NCBI RefSeq assembly: GCF_027409185.1
Contig: NC_084472.1
Coordinates: 45,681,427 to 45,745,426, forward strand
Length of the DNA: 64,000 bases
Source: Cynocephalus volans
Taxonomy: Eukaryota > Chordata > Mammalia > Dermoptera > Cynocephalidae
Direction: 5' to 3'
Shown here: positions 43,149 to 54,593 of the stretch, piece by piece
Position numbering within the stretch: the stretch's first letter is position 1
Layout: every line of letters starts with the position of its first letter
The notes under the pieces: generated by a model
Databases searched by the model: none
What the model saw: the letters and a program-made list of their open reading frames with translations, nothing else
Told to the model about the DNA's origin: nothing
Position numbers and translations under genes: made by a program

Positions 43149-46100
43149 CTACTGCTTTCTAGCTCCAGGTTTTTTAAGGTCCTTGGACCTAGAGAAGAAG
43201 GAGCAGGTCTGCATGTTGAATGAGGTTTGCTCTGTGCAAAATGGAGCATCACAAAACCATTTCCTCCTATTCCACGTCCTCCATCCACTTCCCCTTAATT
43301 TTCTTTCCTCTCTTCTAAAAACCACCATTACAGACAGCATAGCACCTTCTCTGTTAACATGTATTGTTTCCAGTTAGATTATAAGCTCCCTGAATGTAGG
43401 GATACTGTGTCCCCTTAAGGGTAAGTCTTACAGAGCTCACTGTATTCATTGCTGTGTCTCCCACACTGCTGTGCATCCAGCAGGGGAAAAATAAGTACCT
43501 CTGTAATCACCCAAGTACAGCTGGAAGAGTTTCTGTCTGTTGGAAATGGTTTGTAGAAACAAAGAAATCCAGGTGCTTAGGCCACAGTTGTTGCTTGTGT
43601 CTGGGGTTCTGTGCAGGGCCTGTCAACATTCTGCAGGAGCCAGAATTCCCCTGTCCTGTTCTCACCATCCCAGTCCTTACAGGCACCTACCCATCATCCT
43701 ATTGTCTGGCCTATGGGGACAGTTCTGTGTAGCCGCTGAAACAGTTAATAACCTTAACAGGCTCAGGAAAGTCTCAAGAGACCCAACTTGAACCCATCCA
43801 CAAAAGCTGGTCTTGGAGGAGCAAGATGAGCCGGAGGTCACATAGCTATGTGTGGACCCAGATTTCCCACACAACCCACTGCCCAGCCCAGCCCAGCACC
43901 ACTTCTGTGATACACACTCCCCATCACCAGGGGACAGCCCACTCTAAGGTGATTTCTTGGAGACTTCAAAGGCCTTCATGACCCCAAATGATTGTTTTCT
44001 GAATAAGAATTTATATATTGTCTGACATCTGCAGGCTATTCTTAGGGAGATGGGGACCAGACACTCCTTATCTTTCTTTTTAACTCTTATCGCAGGGCAT
44101 TGAGTCCCCTGCCCCACCGCTTCCCTGCCCCCGGCAGAGCCCTGACCTGGAATGCTATTGGGCTGGGTCTCAGGAGAAATCTCTATGGTCCTGAATACAC
44201 CCCCTCACTGATCATAGTCAGCACAGTGGGTGCGGGACCTCTACCTACCACTGTACCATGCCAAATTGCCAGCTGGACTTTCAAAACTCAGGGCCCACAT
44301 CTGGTGGGCTCCCACCCATTCCCCACCCCTCACTGTGCGGGGCACACCTTGGCAACCAGACTGCTGTGTCCCGGAAGCGGGTTCCACCCAGGCTGAAAAT
44401 CTCCGTGATCTAGGGAAGAATTAACATCATGGGTCATCAGGACCGGTGAGGCTAAGGCAGGGCAGGGCAGGGTGGGACATCCCCTAGCACTGACCACAGG
44501 CGTGCCAGCCCCTCCTGCCTCCTCCTCTGGGGCCGATTCAGAGGCAGCGTCATCCTTGTTCTCCTTCTTATCCTCCTCAGGGTCAGGTGGCTCTTGCTTC
44601 ACAGGTGGCAGGCCTGGGTCTACTGCCTGGGAGAAGTGGGGAACATGCAGCAGTTAGAAGGGCAGGGTCGGCCTGTGGGAAATCACTATCAGCCAACAAC
44701 TGTACTCACAAATCTCTATCAGCACAGTCACTGTGCTCACAAATCTCAGTTACATCAGTTTAGCACAGATGCTATCTCTCTGCCTACAAACCTTCCCAAT
44801 TCCCATTCCTCACTCATCTCCATTTTTCTGTTAGCTGGGCAGCAAAGCGGGCAAAGCTAGTTGCCTGTGGAGGGTGGGGTGTCTGTTAGACAGGCAGGGA
44901 AACTGCGGAAAGGTTGCAATCAGCACACCTATCACTCTGCTTACAGACCACCCCATTATGGCACCAACAGGACACCCATTACTGCCCCCACCTTGCTAGG
45001 GCAGCCAGGCAGCAATACAGGAGAAGTCAGGATGGCTGTGCCCGGTGTCCACTCTTCCAGGGCATCCGCCTTCTCTTGCTTCACCTGGGGTAAGGCCACA
45101 ACCCAACTCAGGCCAGAGCACTGGGCCTCCTGCGTGAGGGAGGATTGCAGCAGACTTGGTCTCAGCTCCCTGGCACAAGGCTGGGTGGGGCTGGGAAGAG
45201 CAGGATAAGGTGGGGCCCTCACCTGCAATAGGGCTTCTTTGGAAGATGCAGCAGGGCCTGGCACCTGCACAGGACTACTTGCGCCCTCCCGTAAAAACAC
45301 AAGGTCGGTGCCAGGTGGGGGCAGCACAAAGCCACCACCTGCTTCCTGTTTCATTGGAGCCTTGGCACAGCCTGGTCGGGTTGTGCGTGTAGCCAAGGGG
45401 GGCTTCAGGGTGGGGCCCAGATGGGGCCGTCGAGCAGAGCCAGGCCTCTTTCGACGAGGGCAAGGTGGGGGTGATCCTGCCCCATCTTCGGACTCTGAAC
45501 AGACACTGGGCAGCAGCCGCTTCTGTGAGGAAAGAGGGGGTGCTATGGCTGCCTGGTGCCATAACTGACCACACCTTGCCCTGCACAACATGACTGCTAA
45601 CCTCCCACTAGTCCCAGCACAGAATCTGCTTACATATGAGCCCTTCATCATTGAGCCTGCTAGTCTCCCATGAGCAATGCCAGTGCCACCTATGTTCATT
45701 TACCCCAGTGCAATGTCTACTAATCCTTGGCCAAAGCCACTGCCCTGCCCACCCACCTACCAGGTTTGCCCACCACTCCCAGGCACTGGGGCACCTAACC
45801 CAACCTATCCCGTCCACCTGACCCTTCCTGTCCCACCCACCATGGCAAACTGCAGGCACTGGCGCCAACGACACTTCTGGCGCTTCTGGTTGCTGCCCCC
45901 GAATTTGGGCTTGTCGCAGCAGAAGTCGCAGCGGCCACAGTCCGTCCGCCGTAGGCAGGCTGCACAGTCCCCGCACTTGCGGTTCTGCCGGCGGTTCGTG
46001 TAGGGCTGCTGGGGTGAGGGGAATGGGTGGTGCTGTCACTAGGACTAGGAGAGGCTACCTTTAACACCTACTCCATGGCTGGTCCTGAGCTCCTCTAGCC

Positions 46101-49100
46101 CCATTGGAGGGGGTGAGTTGCACACTAGTCAGCCTCTTGACACCTAACTGGTCACACCTCAGTGTTTGCTAGTTCAACATTGGCCACTATCACTGTGTTG
46201 GCTGGCCCTCAATACTATTAGGACTGTGGCTGCTCTATTATAGTATCCATCAGTCTACCTGCCAGTCCTGAACTAGCTACCAAGACAATATCTTTGATCC
46301 TCATCTCCAGTAGGATTTTGCTGGCCCTCAATTAGCTCCTACTACTGCACCTGCTTTGTCTGCTCATCCTACGTGAAGCCCAGCCCGTGCTGCCTGCTCC
46401 TCTGTTAGCCCATTGTTTTGTCTGCTACTCACGTATTAGCCACCAGACATTAGGCACTGGTGTACCTGACATTAGGCACTGTCATTGCATCTGCTGATCC
46501 CACATTAGTTCTTCTCCTGTTATCTGCTCATCCCATCCAAGTACCCATTACAAGTGCCTTACTACTCCCCTATTAGGCCCATTACAGCATCTGCTTCTTT
46601 GGGGCTAACCAAGGGTTCTGAGAGGGTCTACGTTTATCCAGGTAGGGTGGAGCCACTCACTAGCTCGTCCTCGTCTACACAGTAATAGATGAACTCAGCA
46701 GGTGGCGAGGGGGCCAGGACTCTGGGGTGCTGCAGAGGCAAAGGGGGTGGGGTCAGGGCAGGTACTGGGTAAGATTAGGGCTGTGCCTTCCCCCTGCCCA
46801 CTGGGGCCTCACCAGCTCTGTGGGCTCTGGGGGCTGTGATGGGGGAAGCGGAGGCAGTGGCTGAGCTCGGGGACGTCGTTGGGCAGCCATTTTGGAGTCA
46901 CAGCCTCCCCTACGGCGACCATGTTTACCCTGGAAGAGATACAAAAGGGTGGTTTAGGCTTGGTAGCACCAGGCAGACAAAGAACCCCCTGGGAGTACAG
47001 AGATCATGCACAGGACAGGCAGGCAGAGGTGCGGTGGGACACTCACAGCAGGGGGAGCCACAGCCAGGGGAGGGCGTCGCTGACATCGCTGATGGCGGCG
47101 ACGAAGTCGGCGAGCAAGGTGCTGGCACACGGGCAGGTAGATGAGCGTGGGGTGGGGGAGAAAAGAAGACATGAGGTGGGCAAGGCTAGGTTGAGAGGAA
47201 GCAGCGGTAGTGGCAACTTCAACAGCAAAATGAGCTCTGCCTGCTCTGGCCTGACTCACCCGTAGGCAGCGCCGCTGGACACATCTCCACTGACGCCTGA
47301 GACCAGGGCGGGGAGGGCGAAGGCAGACTTGGCAACGGCCACAGTCCTCTTGGGTCTGACAGCCCCGGCACACTCCGCACCCTCGGCTCTGTGGGGGGGA
47401 CGGGCAGAGGCATTGATGCATGGGGCCAGGGCCATAAGCGCCAGGGACTTTGGTGAGCTTTGGGACCACCCCACCTACCCAACTCACCCTTTCCACAATC
47501 CGGAGGCAGCGTCTCCGCTCACACTTGCAGAATAGCCCCGAGGCTACATCACGGGGCAGCTGCAGCAGGCAGGTGGGGCAGGCCCCACAGTCTTCAGTTA
47601 CCTGGCAGGCTGCACACTCTCCACAGCCCACACGCTGCCATTAATGGGTGGGGCAAGGTCACAGGCCTGGTCAGAGTGGCTCCAGAAGCACTGCCCCTCC
47701 TGTGTCTGCTGACCCTACATCAGTACCCATCACCACATCTGCTAGTCCCCCACTAGCCTAATCACTGTATCTAATAATTACTGGTTAGCAGCCATCACTG
47801 AGACCATTACTATGACAGCTAGTCCTCTGTGAACTTCATCACCGTGTCTAACGACACCCTATTAATTCCCATTATCGTGTCTGGTGACCCATGGCTAGCT
47901 CTATGAAATGATTCTGACACCCTGTGGACCCATCGCCATTCCTGCAGACCCTCTACCAGCCCCATCACATCTGCTTCCACTGCGGGGTTGTGAGGAGGAA
48001 GCAGGTTGTGCTTACCTTAAACATCCTCTGCTCCCGGTTGAAGGCAATTCTCTGTGCTGGAGGGAGGGAGAGAGAAAGAGAGAAGTAAAAAGGGAGAAAG
48101 AGACACCTGACCTCACCCACTGCCTCTGCCCTGACTCCCACTGTTCACCCTCTACCTAGGCCTGATACTTCCAATATCCAACCTCTACGCACAATGGTAG
48201 CCTCTGTCCTGACAGCCACCATTCAATCCCCAGCCTAGCCTGACACAGGGCCTGCCCCATCCCCTAGAAAGCCACTTACCTCGGCAGTCCTTGCACAATG
48301 TCTTGAGCCGCTGCCTTCGGGTACCATCGCCTGAGAAGCTGATTCCACAGTTCTCACAGCACCTGGGATAACAAAGACAGGTGTGGGGCCCTGAAAGCAC
48401 CCTAATCACAACCCTCACCCATTTGGCTCACCTTAGGCCAACACTCACCTAGGCTCAGGGAATGAAGCTGGAGCTGTGTCAGTGTCAGCTTTGGTATCAT
48501 CCCCCGGCGCATCCTTCTTGACCTCACCCTTCTGGGATCCAACCTGACGTTTCCGTGTCTTGGCTGGCCTCGAAGGCTTCTTTCGCTTCTTGCTGGGGAC
48601 GACCAAGGAATGGGCCTAGAGATGAGTGTGAGGACAGTAGAAATTGTGGGTCAGTGGGTGTTAGATGACACAGCCACCTCTGCCTGGGCACCCCACATCA
48701 TGAAATACCTTTGGGGCTGGATAGCACAAGATGCCTTGTTTGAAGTCAAAGAGAGTGAGGTCACACGCAGGGCCCAGGTACCGGGTCAACTCAACTTTGC
48801 TTCGGATCTTGTCTCCTGTGGGGCTGGGATGGGCCAGGATGGGTTGGCACCCAAGTAAAGCCAATGCCATTCCACCCACACAACCCTCCCACAAGGCTGG
48901 TGGGATATGGGAGGCAGCCTGGAATCTGCCTGTGAACCCTGCCCAGGCCCCAGCCTAACTAACCCTAATTAACAGGCACATAAAACATGAATATAAATAC
49001 TATCATGTATACAAGTATCAATAAATAACATAAGCGTAAATAAACACAAATGTATTTACAATGCATAACATTGGTGATATTGAAAATACTTTATGTAAGT

Positions 49101-51676
49101 AAAAATAAACTCAAGTAGGAACACGGATATATTAAAAAACATGTAAACACATTAGCATTGCATACCAAATACATAATCAAGTAAAAAAAAAGATAACACA
49201 AATGTTTTAAAAACATATAAATAAATGCAAATACATACAAAATAAAGCATATGCAACTGATGTTGGGAGACAACACTCCTAGGGTCTTTTGGATTTCTGC
49301 TTGTTTTGCAAGAGAGATGCTGATTGTCCTTTGTAATAAACTATCTTTTCAAGGATGTTGGTAAAGCAAACAACCTTGGAAGATAAGAGATAGTTTCTCC
49401 TTCCAGAGCAAATAAAATATTTAATTCCCTAAACTCAGAGTTCCTTTCCTATAATACAACTCACTGAGTGTGTAGGTGATATTTAGCCCTCTTCACATTA
49501 CCCTATTGGAATTGGGATTTGGGGAACTGGCACAAAAATGATGACTCAGTATTTCCCTCCTCATACACAGGGGATATATTCCAAGACTCCCAGTGGACAC
49601 CTGAAATTTCAGATAGTACTGAATGCATATACTATGTTTTTTCGATCTGATAACCAAGATGGCTATTAAGTGACTACGGGCAGGTAGCACATACAGTGTG
49701 GATACGCTAGATGATTCACAATCCAAGCACAAGAGTGTGTGAGATTTCATCATACTACTCAGAATGGCATGCAATTTAAAACTTATGAATTGTTTATTTC
49801 TGGAATTTTCCATGTAATATTTTTGAACCACGGCCGACAGGGGGTAACAAATTGCAGAAAGCAAACCCGCAAATAAGAGAGTACTACTGTATTCCAGATC
49901 CTGCTACTGCTGTGACTAATAAACTATTTTCATCTCTGACTCAGGAATCTCATATCTCCAATAAGCATCCAAAAAACTGTGACAAACTTACTTGCTATCT
50001 TGTCCTAATTAGGGTAAAATCTCATATCCTTTATAACTCCTGACAACTGCACTTATATTTGTAAGTTTTAAAAGTTTTATACAAGTATGTAAATATAGGA
50101 AAAAATTGCAACTGAATATAAACAAAAAGGTAATTGCATTTGTAATTTTACTATATCCACCTAGGAAAATTACAACTTAGGTACAAAAAAAAAGTGAGGA
50201 AGGAAAAAGTGAGGAAGAGTGTAGGAAATCTAAAAACCACATCATTAATATATCCTAAAATACATGTAAATGTTTCTAAACACCTACATTTATGTATTTA
50301 CAGTCAATTCTCACTATTCATGGTAGTTATGTTCTATAAAGTCGCCATGAATCCTGAATTAGTAAATATAGAGCCATTGCTCATAGGAGAAATACAGGGT
50401 TAGGTTCCTGTGAGCCTCTGGTCATAACATTTTCATCAACCAATCAATATACAACCTGTTTTATGTGTGTTTCTGTTTAAAGACACCTTACTTAATATAC
50501 ATTTCTCACAAATGATTAATTGCATAGTCTCTGAACGATTCAAAGCCAGGGGCTTTGGAGGTTGTTTGCATTACATAGGTTCATTTGCAAATGTTCTTGT
50601 AAAACAAGCTAGGCTCACTGGCATTGAAAACCTACTCTTCTATATAACCCTTTTCCTGTATAACACTTAGTAGGTATTTTTAAAAGTCTTCTGCAGATTC
50701 CTGATCTGCAGAACCTGCACTGCATGCACATTTAACATTTTTCACGCCGTATCACCTTTTGAAATGTGCAAGCCAGCCAGCACTAGCTGAGATTGGTTTA
50801 ATATTTTCCTAACCCTGGATAACATGTCTTTGGCTTTTCTCATAACAATGCTGTCCTCTATGCTTTATCGGTCATCATTTCACGGATCAACACATTTAGC
50901 TGCTTTCCTGTCTTTTCCTTAGATTCATCAAGTACTACAGATGTTACTTTTTGTACTTTCCAGAGCAGCTTCACATACACACTGGCAAATTTCCTCTTCT
51001 TTTTCTGGATGTACCATACTTTTGATTCATAACACTGAACTCACAGCCAACGGCATTGTAACTCATGCCTGAAGAAGCTTATCTAACAGGTATTTTCTCC
51101 GTAAGGCACATCACAGCCTTCTTGCACTCAGAATACTACACACCACTTCAGCAATACACTTGGGGGCAACTTTAAACAGCAAAATCACCAACAAAAAGCA
51201 CAAACATGGGAAAACCGTGGCACTAAATAGACCAGGAAAAGGAGACTTGTTTACAGTACGAAAGCTAAAACAGAAAGGTCTTGTTCAACCTCAGCTGGGA
51301 ATCCATGCATTGGGTGACTGAAATTTTTCATTTCTCTATGAATGTCTGCAAATAACTATGAAAACACCACAACTATTGACTTTGGAGTTACCAATAAATT
51401 TTACTAAGTAGATGAATTTGCAAATATGAAATCTGTGAACAATGAGAATTAACTGCATGTGCGTGATTTTAACTCTACCCATAAGTTTAACCACACCCTC
51501 TGATTTCACCCTGCCCCTAACCAGGCTCAGCCCCACCCACGACTCTGCCCACAACCCACCCAGTACCTCTGGTAATAGGTGTCTGAGCGCCCGCAGGTGG
51601 CCCCTGACTTGCGAAAGACCTCTCGGCGCTTCCAGCCAGGGCCCAGGGCTGGGCAGTCCAGCCAGTCCTCAGCCAT
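43149..51676 (-). CDS. MBD1: MBD1, methyl-CpG-binding domain protein 1, complete
   Basis: Nuclear repressor that binds methylated CpG through its MBD and unmethylated CpG through the third CXXC finger. Coding exons, minus strand: 51567-51676, 48709-48823, 48449-48615, 48280-48362, 48016-48056, 47488-47634, 47260-47388, 46813-46929, 46661-46729, 45841-46008, 45223-45522, 44992-45129, 44495-44626, 44348-44409, 43149-43188. All junctions are GT-AG and in phase; the sum is 1818 bases, 605 codons plus stop, equal to the length I recall for the human protein. Domains: MBD at residues 1-75 (MAEDWLDCPALGPGWKRREV); basic KKRKKPSRPAKTRKR near 85-100; three Cys-rich CXXC fingers encoded by the 47.5 kb, 47.3 kb and 45.9 kb exons, the last with the DNA-contacting KFGG; C-terminal Pro/Glu-rich repression region ending SKDLKKPGARKQ. 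The two C-terminal exons lie inside the duplicated block shared with CFAP53. Isoforms skipping CXXC exons are known but cannot be judged here. Confidence 0.96.
44225..44292 (-). pseudogene. CFAP53 exon 1 region relic in MBD1 intron
   Basis: The plus-strand text around CTGTACCATGCCAAATTGCCAGCTGGAC aligns with the CFAP53 exon 1 text (CTGTACGGTGCCAAACCGCTGGCTGTAC). The position of the CFAP53 ATG is mutated and no donor is evident. It lies between the last two MBD1 exons. The call rests on colinearity with the wider duplication. Confidence 0.55.
46080..46640. other. MBD1 intron with degenerate repeated words
   Basis: Recurring CAC/TACTG..CATCTGCT, ATTAGCC and GGCCCTCAAT words; a similar texture fills 45,590-45,830 and 47,690-47,960. 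No exon signals found. Looks like an eroded minisatellite. Confidence 0.4.
48960..49270. repeat. A/T-rich imperfect tandem repeat in MBD1 intron
   Basis: Recurring ACATAAATAAA/CACAAATGTAT-like words over 300 bases, with almost no C or G. Lies between MBD1 coding exons 1 and 2. Confidence 0.55.
49555..49890. mobile_element. Tigger-like short DNA transposon
   Basis: ACACAGGGGATATATTCCAA at one end and CCGCAAATAAGAGAGTACTA at the other, with GGAATTTTCCATGTAATATT inside. In MBD1 intron after the start exon. Confidence 0.65.
50301..51455. mobile_element. DNA transposon with terminal inverted repeats
   Basis: CAGTCAATTCTCACTATTCA at 50301 pairs with the reverse of AATGAGAATTAACTG ending 51455; about 1155 bases. 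No transposase frame recognised and family not assigned. In the first coding-side intron of MBD1. Confidence 0.6.
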
Positions 51677-51849
51677 GGAAGCAATGGGAAGGAGCAGCAG
51701 CCTGCAAAGTGCGGGGAGAGGGGTATGGGGCAAACTGAGGCTCTAAGAAGGGACAAACTATGCCACAGGTGACACAAATCACTGTTACCCATTACTGCTC
51801 TCCCAAGATCTAGGATCTGTCATAGGTAACCAGCTCATATATGGAAGAA

Positions 51850-53110
51850 ACCCCCCTTGCATTTCCACCCCATTCTTCACTGTCCTGGGCCCAGGAACTC
51901 CTCATTCCTTCCCCTTCTTGACCTGGTAGCCTCCACTGCTCCTAACCCTCAACCCAAGTGTCCCCGTTCCTTACTGTCAGTGTCCTGATTCTCTCTTTCT
52001 CCCCATCCTCAGACAAAGAGCCCATCATCTCTTGCCATTGCCAACCCTGGAATGTTTCATTCTTTCCCCTCATTCTTTCCTGTCCTTGGTACAGGAAACA
52101 TTTCCTGTCTTTTACCTAAGAGTCCCTATTCTTTGCCTTTGTCACCATAAGACTTCCATACTCCCCATCCTCAACCTGAGAGAACCCATTCCTCCCATCC
52201 TCAGCCCAAGAGGCCTCCATTCCTCTTGCCTTCAGTACTCTACTTCAGTGTTCTGCCCTTCCATTCCTCTACTCCCTTCCTTGAGCCAGGAGTTCCCAAT
52301 TTCTCTCCTTCAGGTTTAACCATCACATTCCTTCCCTGTCTGATGTCCTCTTATCCTGCTCCCTCAGTGTTATGACTTCAACTTCCTCTGCGTCCTCTGT
52401 GAGAGCCCCCAACTCCTCCATATCCTTGGCCTGGACAGCTCCTCATTCCTTAGCCTAGAAGCCTCCTATTCCCCTACTTCTCAGCCCGAGTACTCCCCTT
52501 ATTTTCCCTCTCCCTCAGTGTTCTCACCCACAATTCCTCCTCCATCTCAGCTCCAAAACTTCCCTATTCCTCTCCCCTACAGCCAAAAAGTTCCCCACTC
52601 CTCTCTTTTTCTCTCATAAGCCTTTATTTCTCCCCTCAGCCTTCTAAATCCCACCCCCAACCATTCCTCTCCGTTCTTGTCCCAGGATCATGCCATCCAT
52701 AACTGTCAGCGTTCTGACCCCCTGTTTTCTCCTCGTCTTCCATATGATCGCCCTGTACCTCCCTTTATGGATTCCGACACCGCATTTCTCCCTGTCATCA
52801 GCCTGAGGGCCCCGCATTTCTCCCTCTCAGTGTTCTGAACCCCTATTTCCCTCTTCCTGAGAGGTCCCGATGTCTCCCCTCAGCGTTCTGCTTTCCCCGA
52901 TTCCTCTGTCCTCGTCCTAGGATTCCCACACTCCCACCTGTCAGAGTTCTGAGCCCTACTCCTCGTCTTCCGCCTAAATTCCCCCAACCCTCCCTTTCAA
53001 TATTCTGACGCCGCCATTCCTCCCCTTCATCGGCCTGAGGGCCCTTCATTCTTCCCCGTCACCGATGTGAACCTCAATTCCTCCCCATCCTTCGCTTGAG
53101 CGATCTCCAC
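51850..53110 (-). repeat. Pyrimidine-rich degenerate repeat in MBD1 5' intron
   Basis: Plus strand consists of loosely repeated ATTCCTCCCC / TCCTCAGCCTGAGAG / CCCC words every 25-40 bases, giving a 1.2 kb purine-rich track on the transcribed-sense (minus) strand. It fills the intron between the 5' untranslated exon and the start exon. No conserved exon seen. Confidence 0.6.
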
Positions 53111-53133
53111 TTCCACTCCCACGGCTGTCTTAC

Positions 53134-53450
53134 CAGCTTGGCACCAGGACAGTAGCTTCCGCCGCTCTAGGATCGGGGACCCATGGCGAGGGTCCCTACT
53201 TCACCTCCCGCCTTGCCCTACTCTTCTTCCTCCTCCACAGTCGACTCCTCTCAAGCGCTAGCTGTCGCCTCCGCTGCCGTTGGTTGCTCCCGGAACCGGA
53301 AATCCGCTGCCTGCCTCTCGGGCTCCGCCTCCGGCGAAACCCCTGCGCGCTAATGCCTCGACGGCGCGTGCCCGTAGTGGGGCGGTTCCTGCACCTGCGT
53401 GCTGACATCCCACAGCGTCGCGCCCTTTGCCGGGGATCTATTGCGCCTGC
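53134..53450 (-). promoter_or_regulatory. MBD1 5' untranslated exon and CpG-rich promoter
   Basis: On the minus strand a GC- and CpG-rich block ends in GCCAAGCTG|GTAAGA, with the donor at 53128-53133, which fits a non-coding first exon spliced to the MBD1 start exon (acceptor at 51702-51703, exon from 51701). No TATA box is seen. CpG richness continues to about 53,850, so the transcription start could lie farther upstream; the upper limit given here is a guess. Confidence 0.55.
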
Positions 53451-54337
53451 GCGCTAAGTTCCACGCGCCCCTCGCGAACCGTCACGGACCTGCAGCGCCT
53501 GCGCTCTTCGTTCCTCCAGCCGGCACGTCCTGCCCACGCTGCGCAAGAGCCTGCGCCCTCTAGTCCCAACCCAAGGGGGCGTGACAGTAGGGGTTACGCC
53601 TGCGCTCTCTGTCCCCTCTGGCCCTTCGACGAAGAAACCGGCAGCGGCGGCGAAGGCTCGGGTTGCGCCTGCGCATTCCCTTTTCCAGCCGACCCTCTTC
53701 TCTCACCTCTCCCCTAGGTCGCGCCAGTGCTCTCAGGTCCCTCTTTACATCTCCCCCAGGGCCATTGTGTCCTGCTCTCTCCTCCCCGCTGATCAGTTGC
53801 GGGAGGGTGGAGGCAACGAGTTCCGCGGCGCGCAGGCCCCAGCGCCTTCGTTAGGAACTGGGGAAGGGGGCGGTGCCGCGCTGCAGGTAAACAGAGGACA
53901 GGCATGGAGTGAGTGTGTGTCCACTCCCCAAAGGCCAAGCTGTGCCGCGACTAAGAGAGGGGATGGGGTGGGATTCCCAGCACACAGAGTGGACTCGTGT
54001 TTTATGCGTGTCCCAAAACTGGGGTTTGCATCCATCGCTGAATATGCCTCTGGTCTGGAGGATATTAACACTCAAACAGGAGTGGTAAATCAGCTACACA
54101 CTGAATGAGTGCTGGCGCTATGCCCACTCCCAAAACGAGAGGCTGAGAATATTGGTCATTGGGCTGTCCCTTGACAAGTCCCCACAGCCCACAAGAGCAC
54201 AGAGTGGGTACCAAGTGTATACTCAGCCTACACTGCAGCCCCTCCTGAGGCCAGGTGTGTCCAGGGCTTTGGGAACACAGTTGCTACTGCAGCAAGTCTG
54301 GAGACCATCAGGAGTTATCTTCCTTGGTTCTTCAAAC

Positions 54338-54343
54338 TTTTAT
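54338..54343 (-). terminator. CXXC1 poly(A) signal AATAAA
   Basis: AATAAA on the minus strand, about 250 bases after the CXXC1 stop codon, gives a short 3' UTR. It is followed by a GT-rich stretch on the sense strand, as usual for a cleavage site near 54,320. Confidence 0.75.
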
Positions 54344-54593
54344 TAACAAAACCCAGGGAGGGGGGGGAGGCAAGGTGAGTAGACTCCACAGCCCAGGCAC
54401 AGAAAACGGAGAGACAAGGACAGAGGGAAATTCTGAGACCCTTTGGTAAGGGCAGATGGGCAGTCAAATGGTGCATGGGCACAGGGAGAAACTCAGGGAC
54501 AGTCAAAGAAACAGATGAATGGAGGACTGGACACGTGGGATGCACGACAGTTCCCCCATCTGGAATGCAGGGAGGGTTCTGGACCCATGAGGC

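Larger units (their letters stand above)
39018..44400. repeat. Ancient segmental duplication, copy B (MBD1 3' end)
   Basis: Second copy of the 31.9-38.4 kb block, in direct orientation. It holds the two 3'-terminal exons of MBD1, a decayed CFAP53 exon 3 and a relic of the CFAP53 exon 1 region. The part matching CFAP53 exon 2 and its flanks is missing and is occupied by a CpG-rich block (39,690-40,340); an extra repeat containing an apolipoprotein-like fragment lies at about 40,960-41,630. The last roughly 75 bases (44,320-44,400) match copy A only in inverted orientation. Confidence 0.78.

Noticed and set aside
45608-46067. Additional frames overlapping the MBD1 CXXC-3 exon
   Set aside because: They run in other frames through exon and intron without splice logic; the conserved frame is the MBD1 one.
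53427-54108. Plus-strand frames upstream of MBD1, up to 175 codons
   Set aside because: CpG-island composition keeps frames open. There is no recognisable domain, and a divergent gene is not known here.
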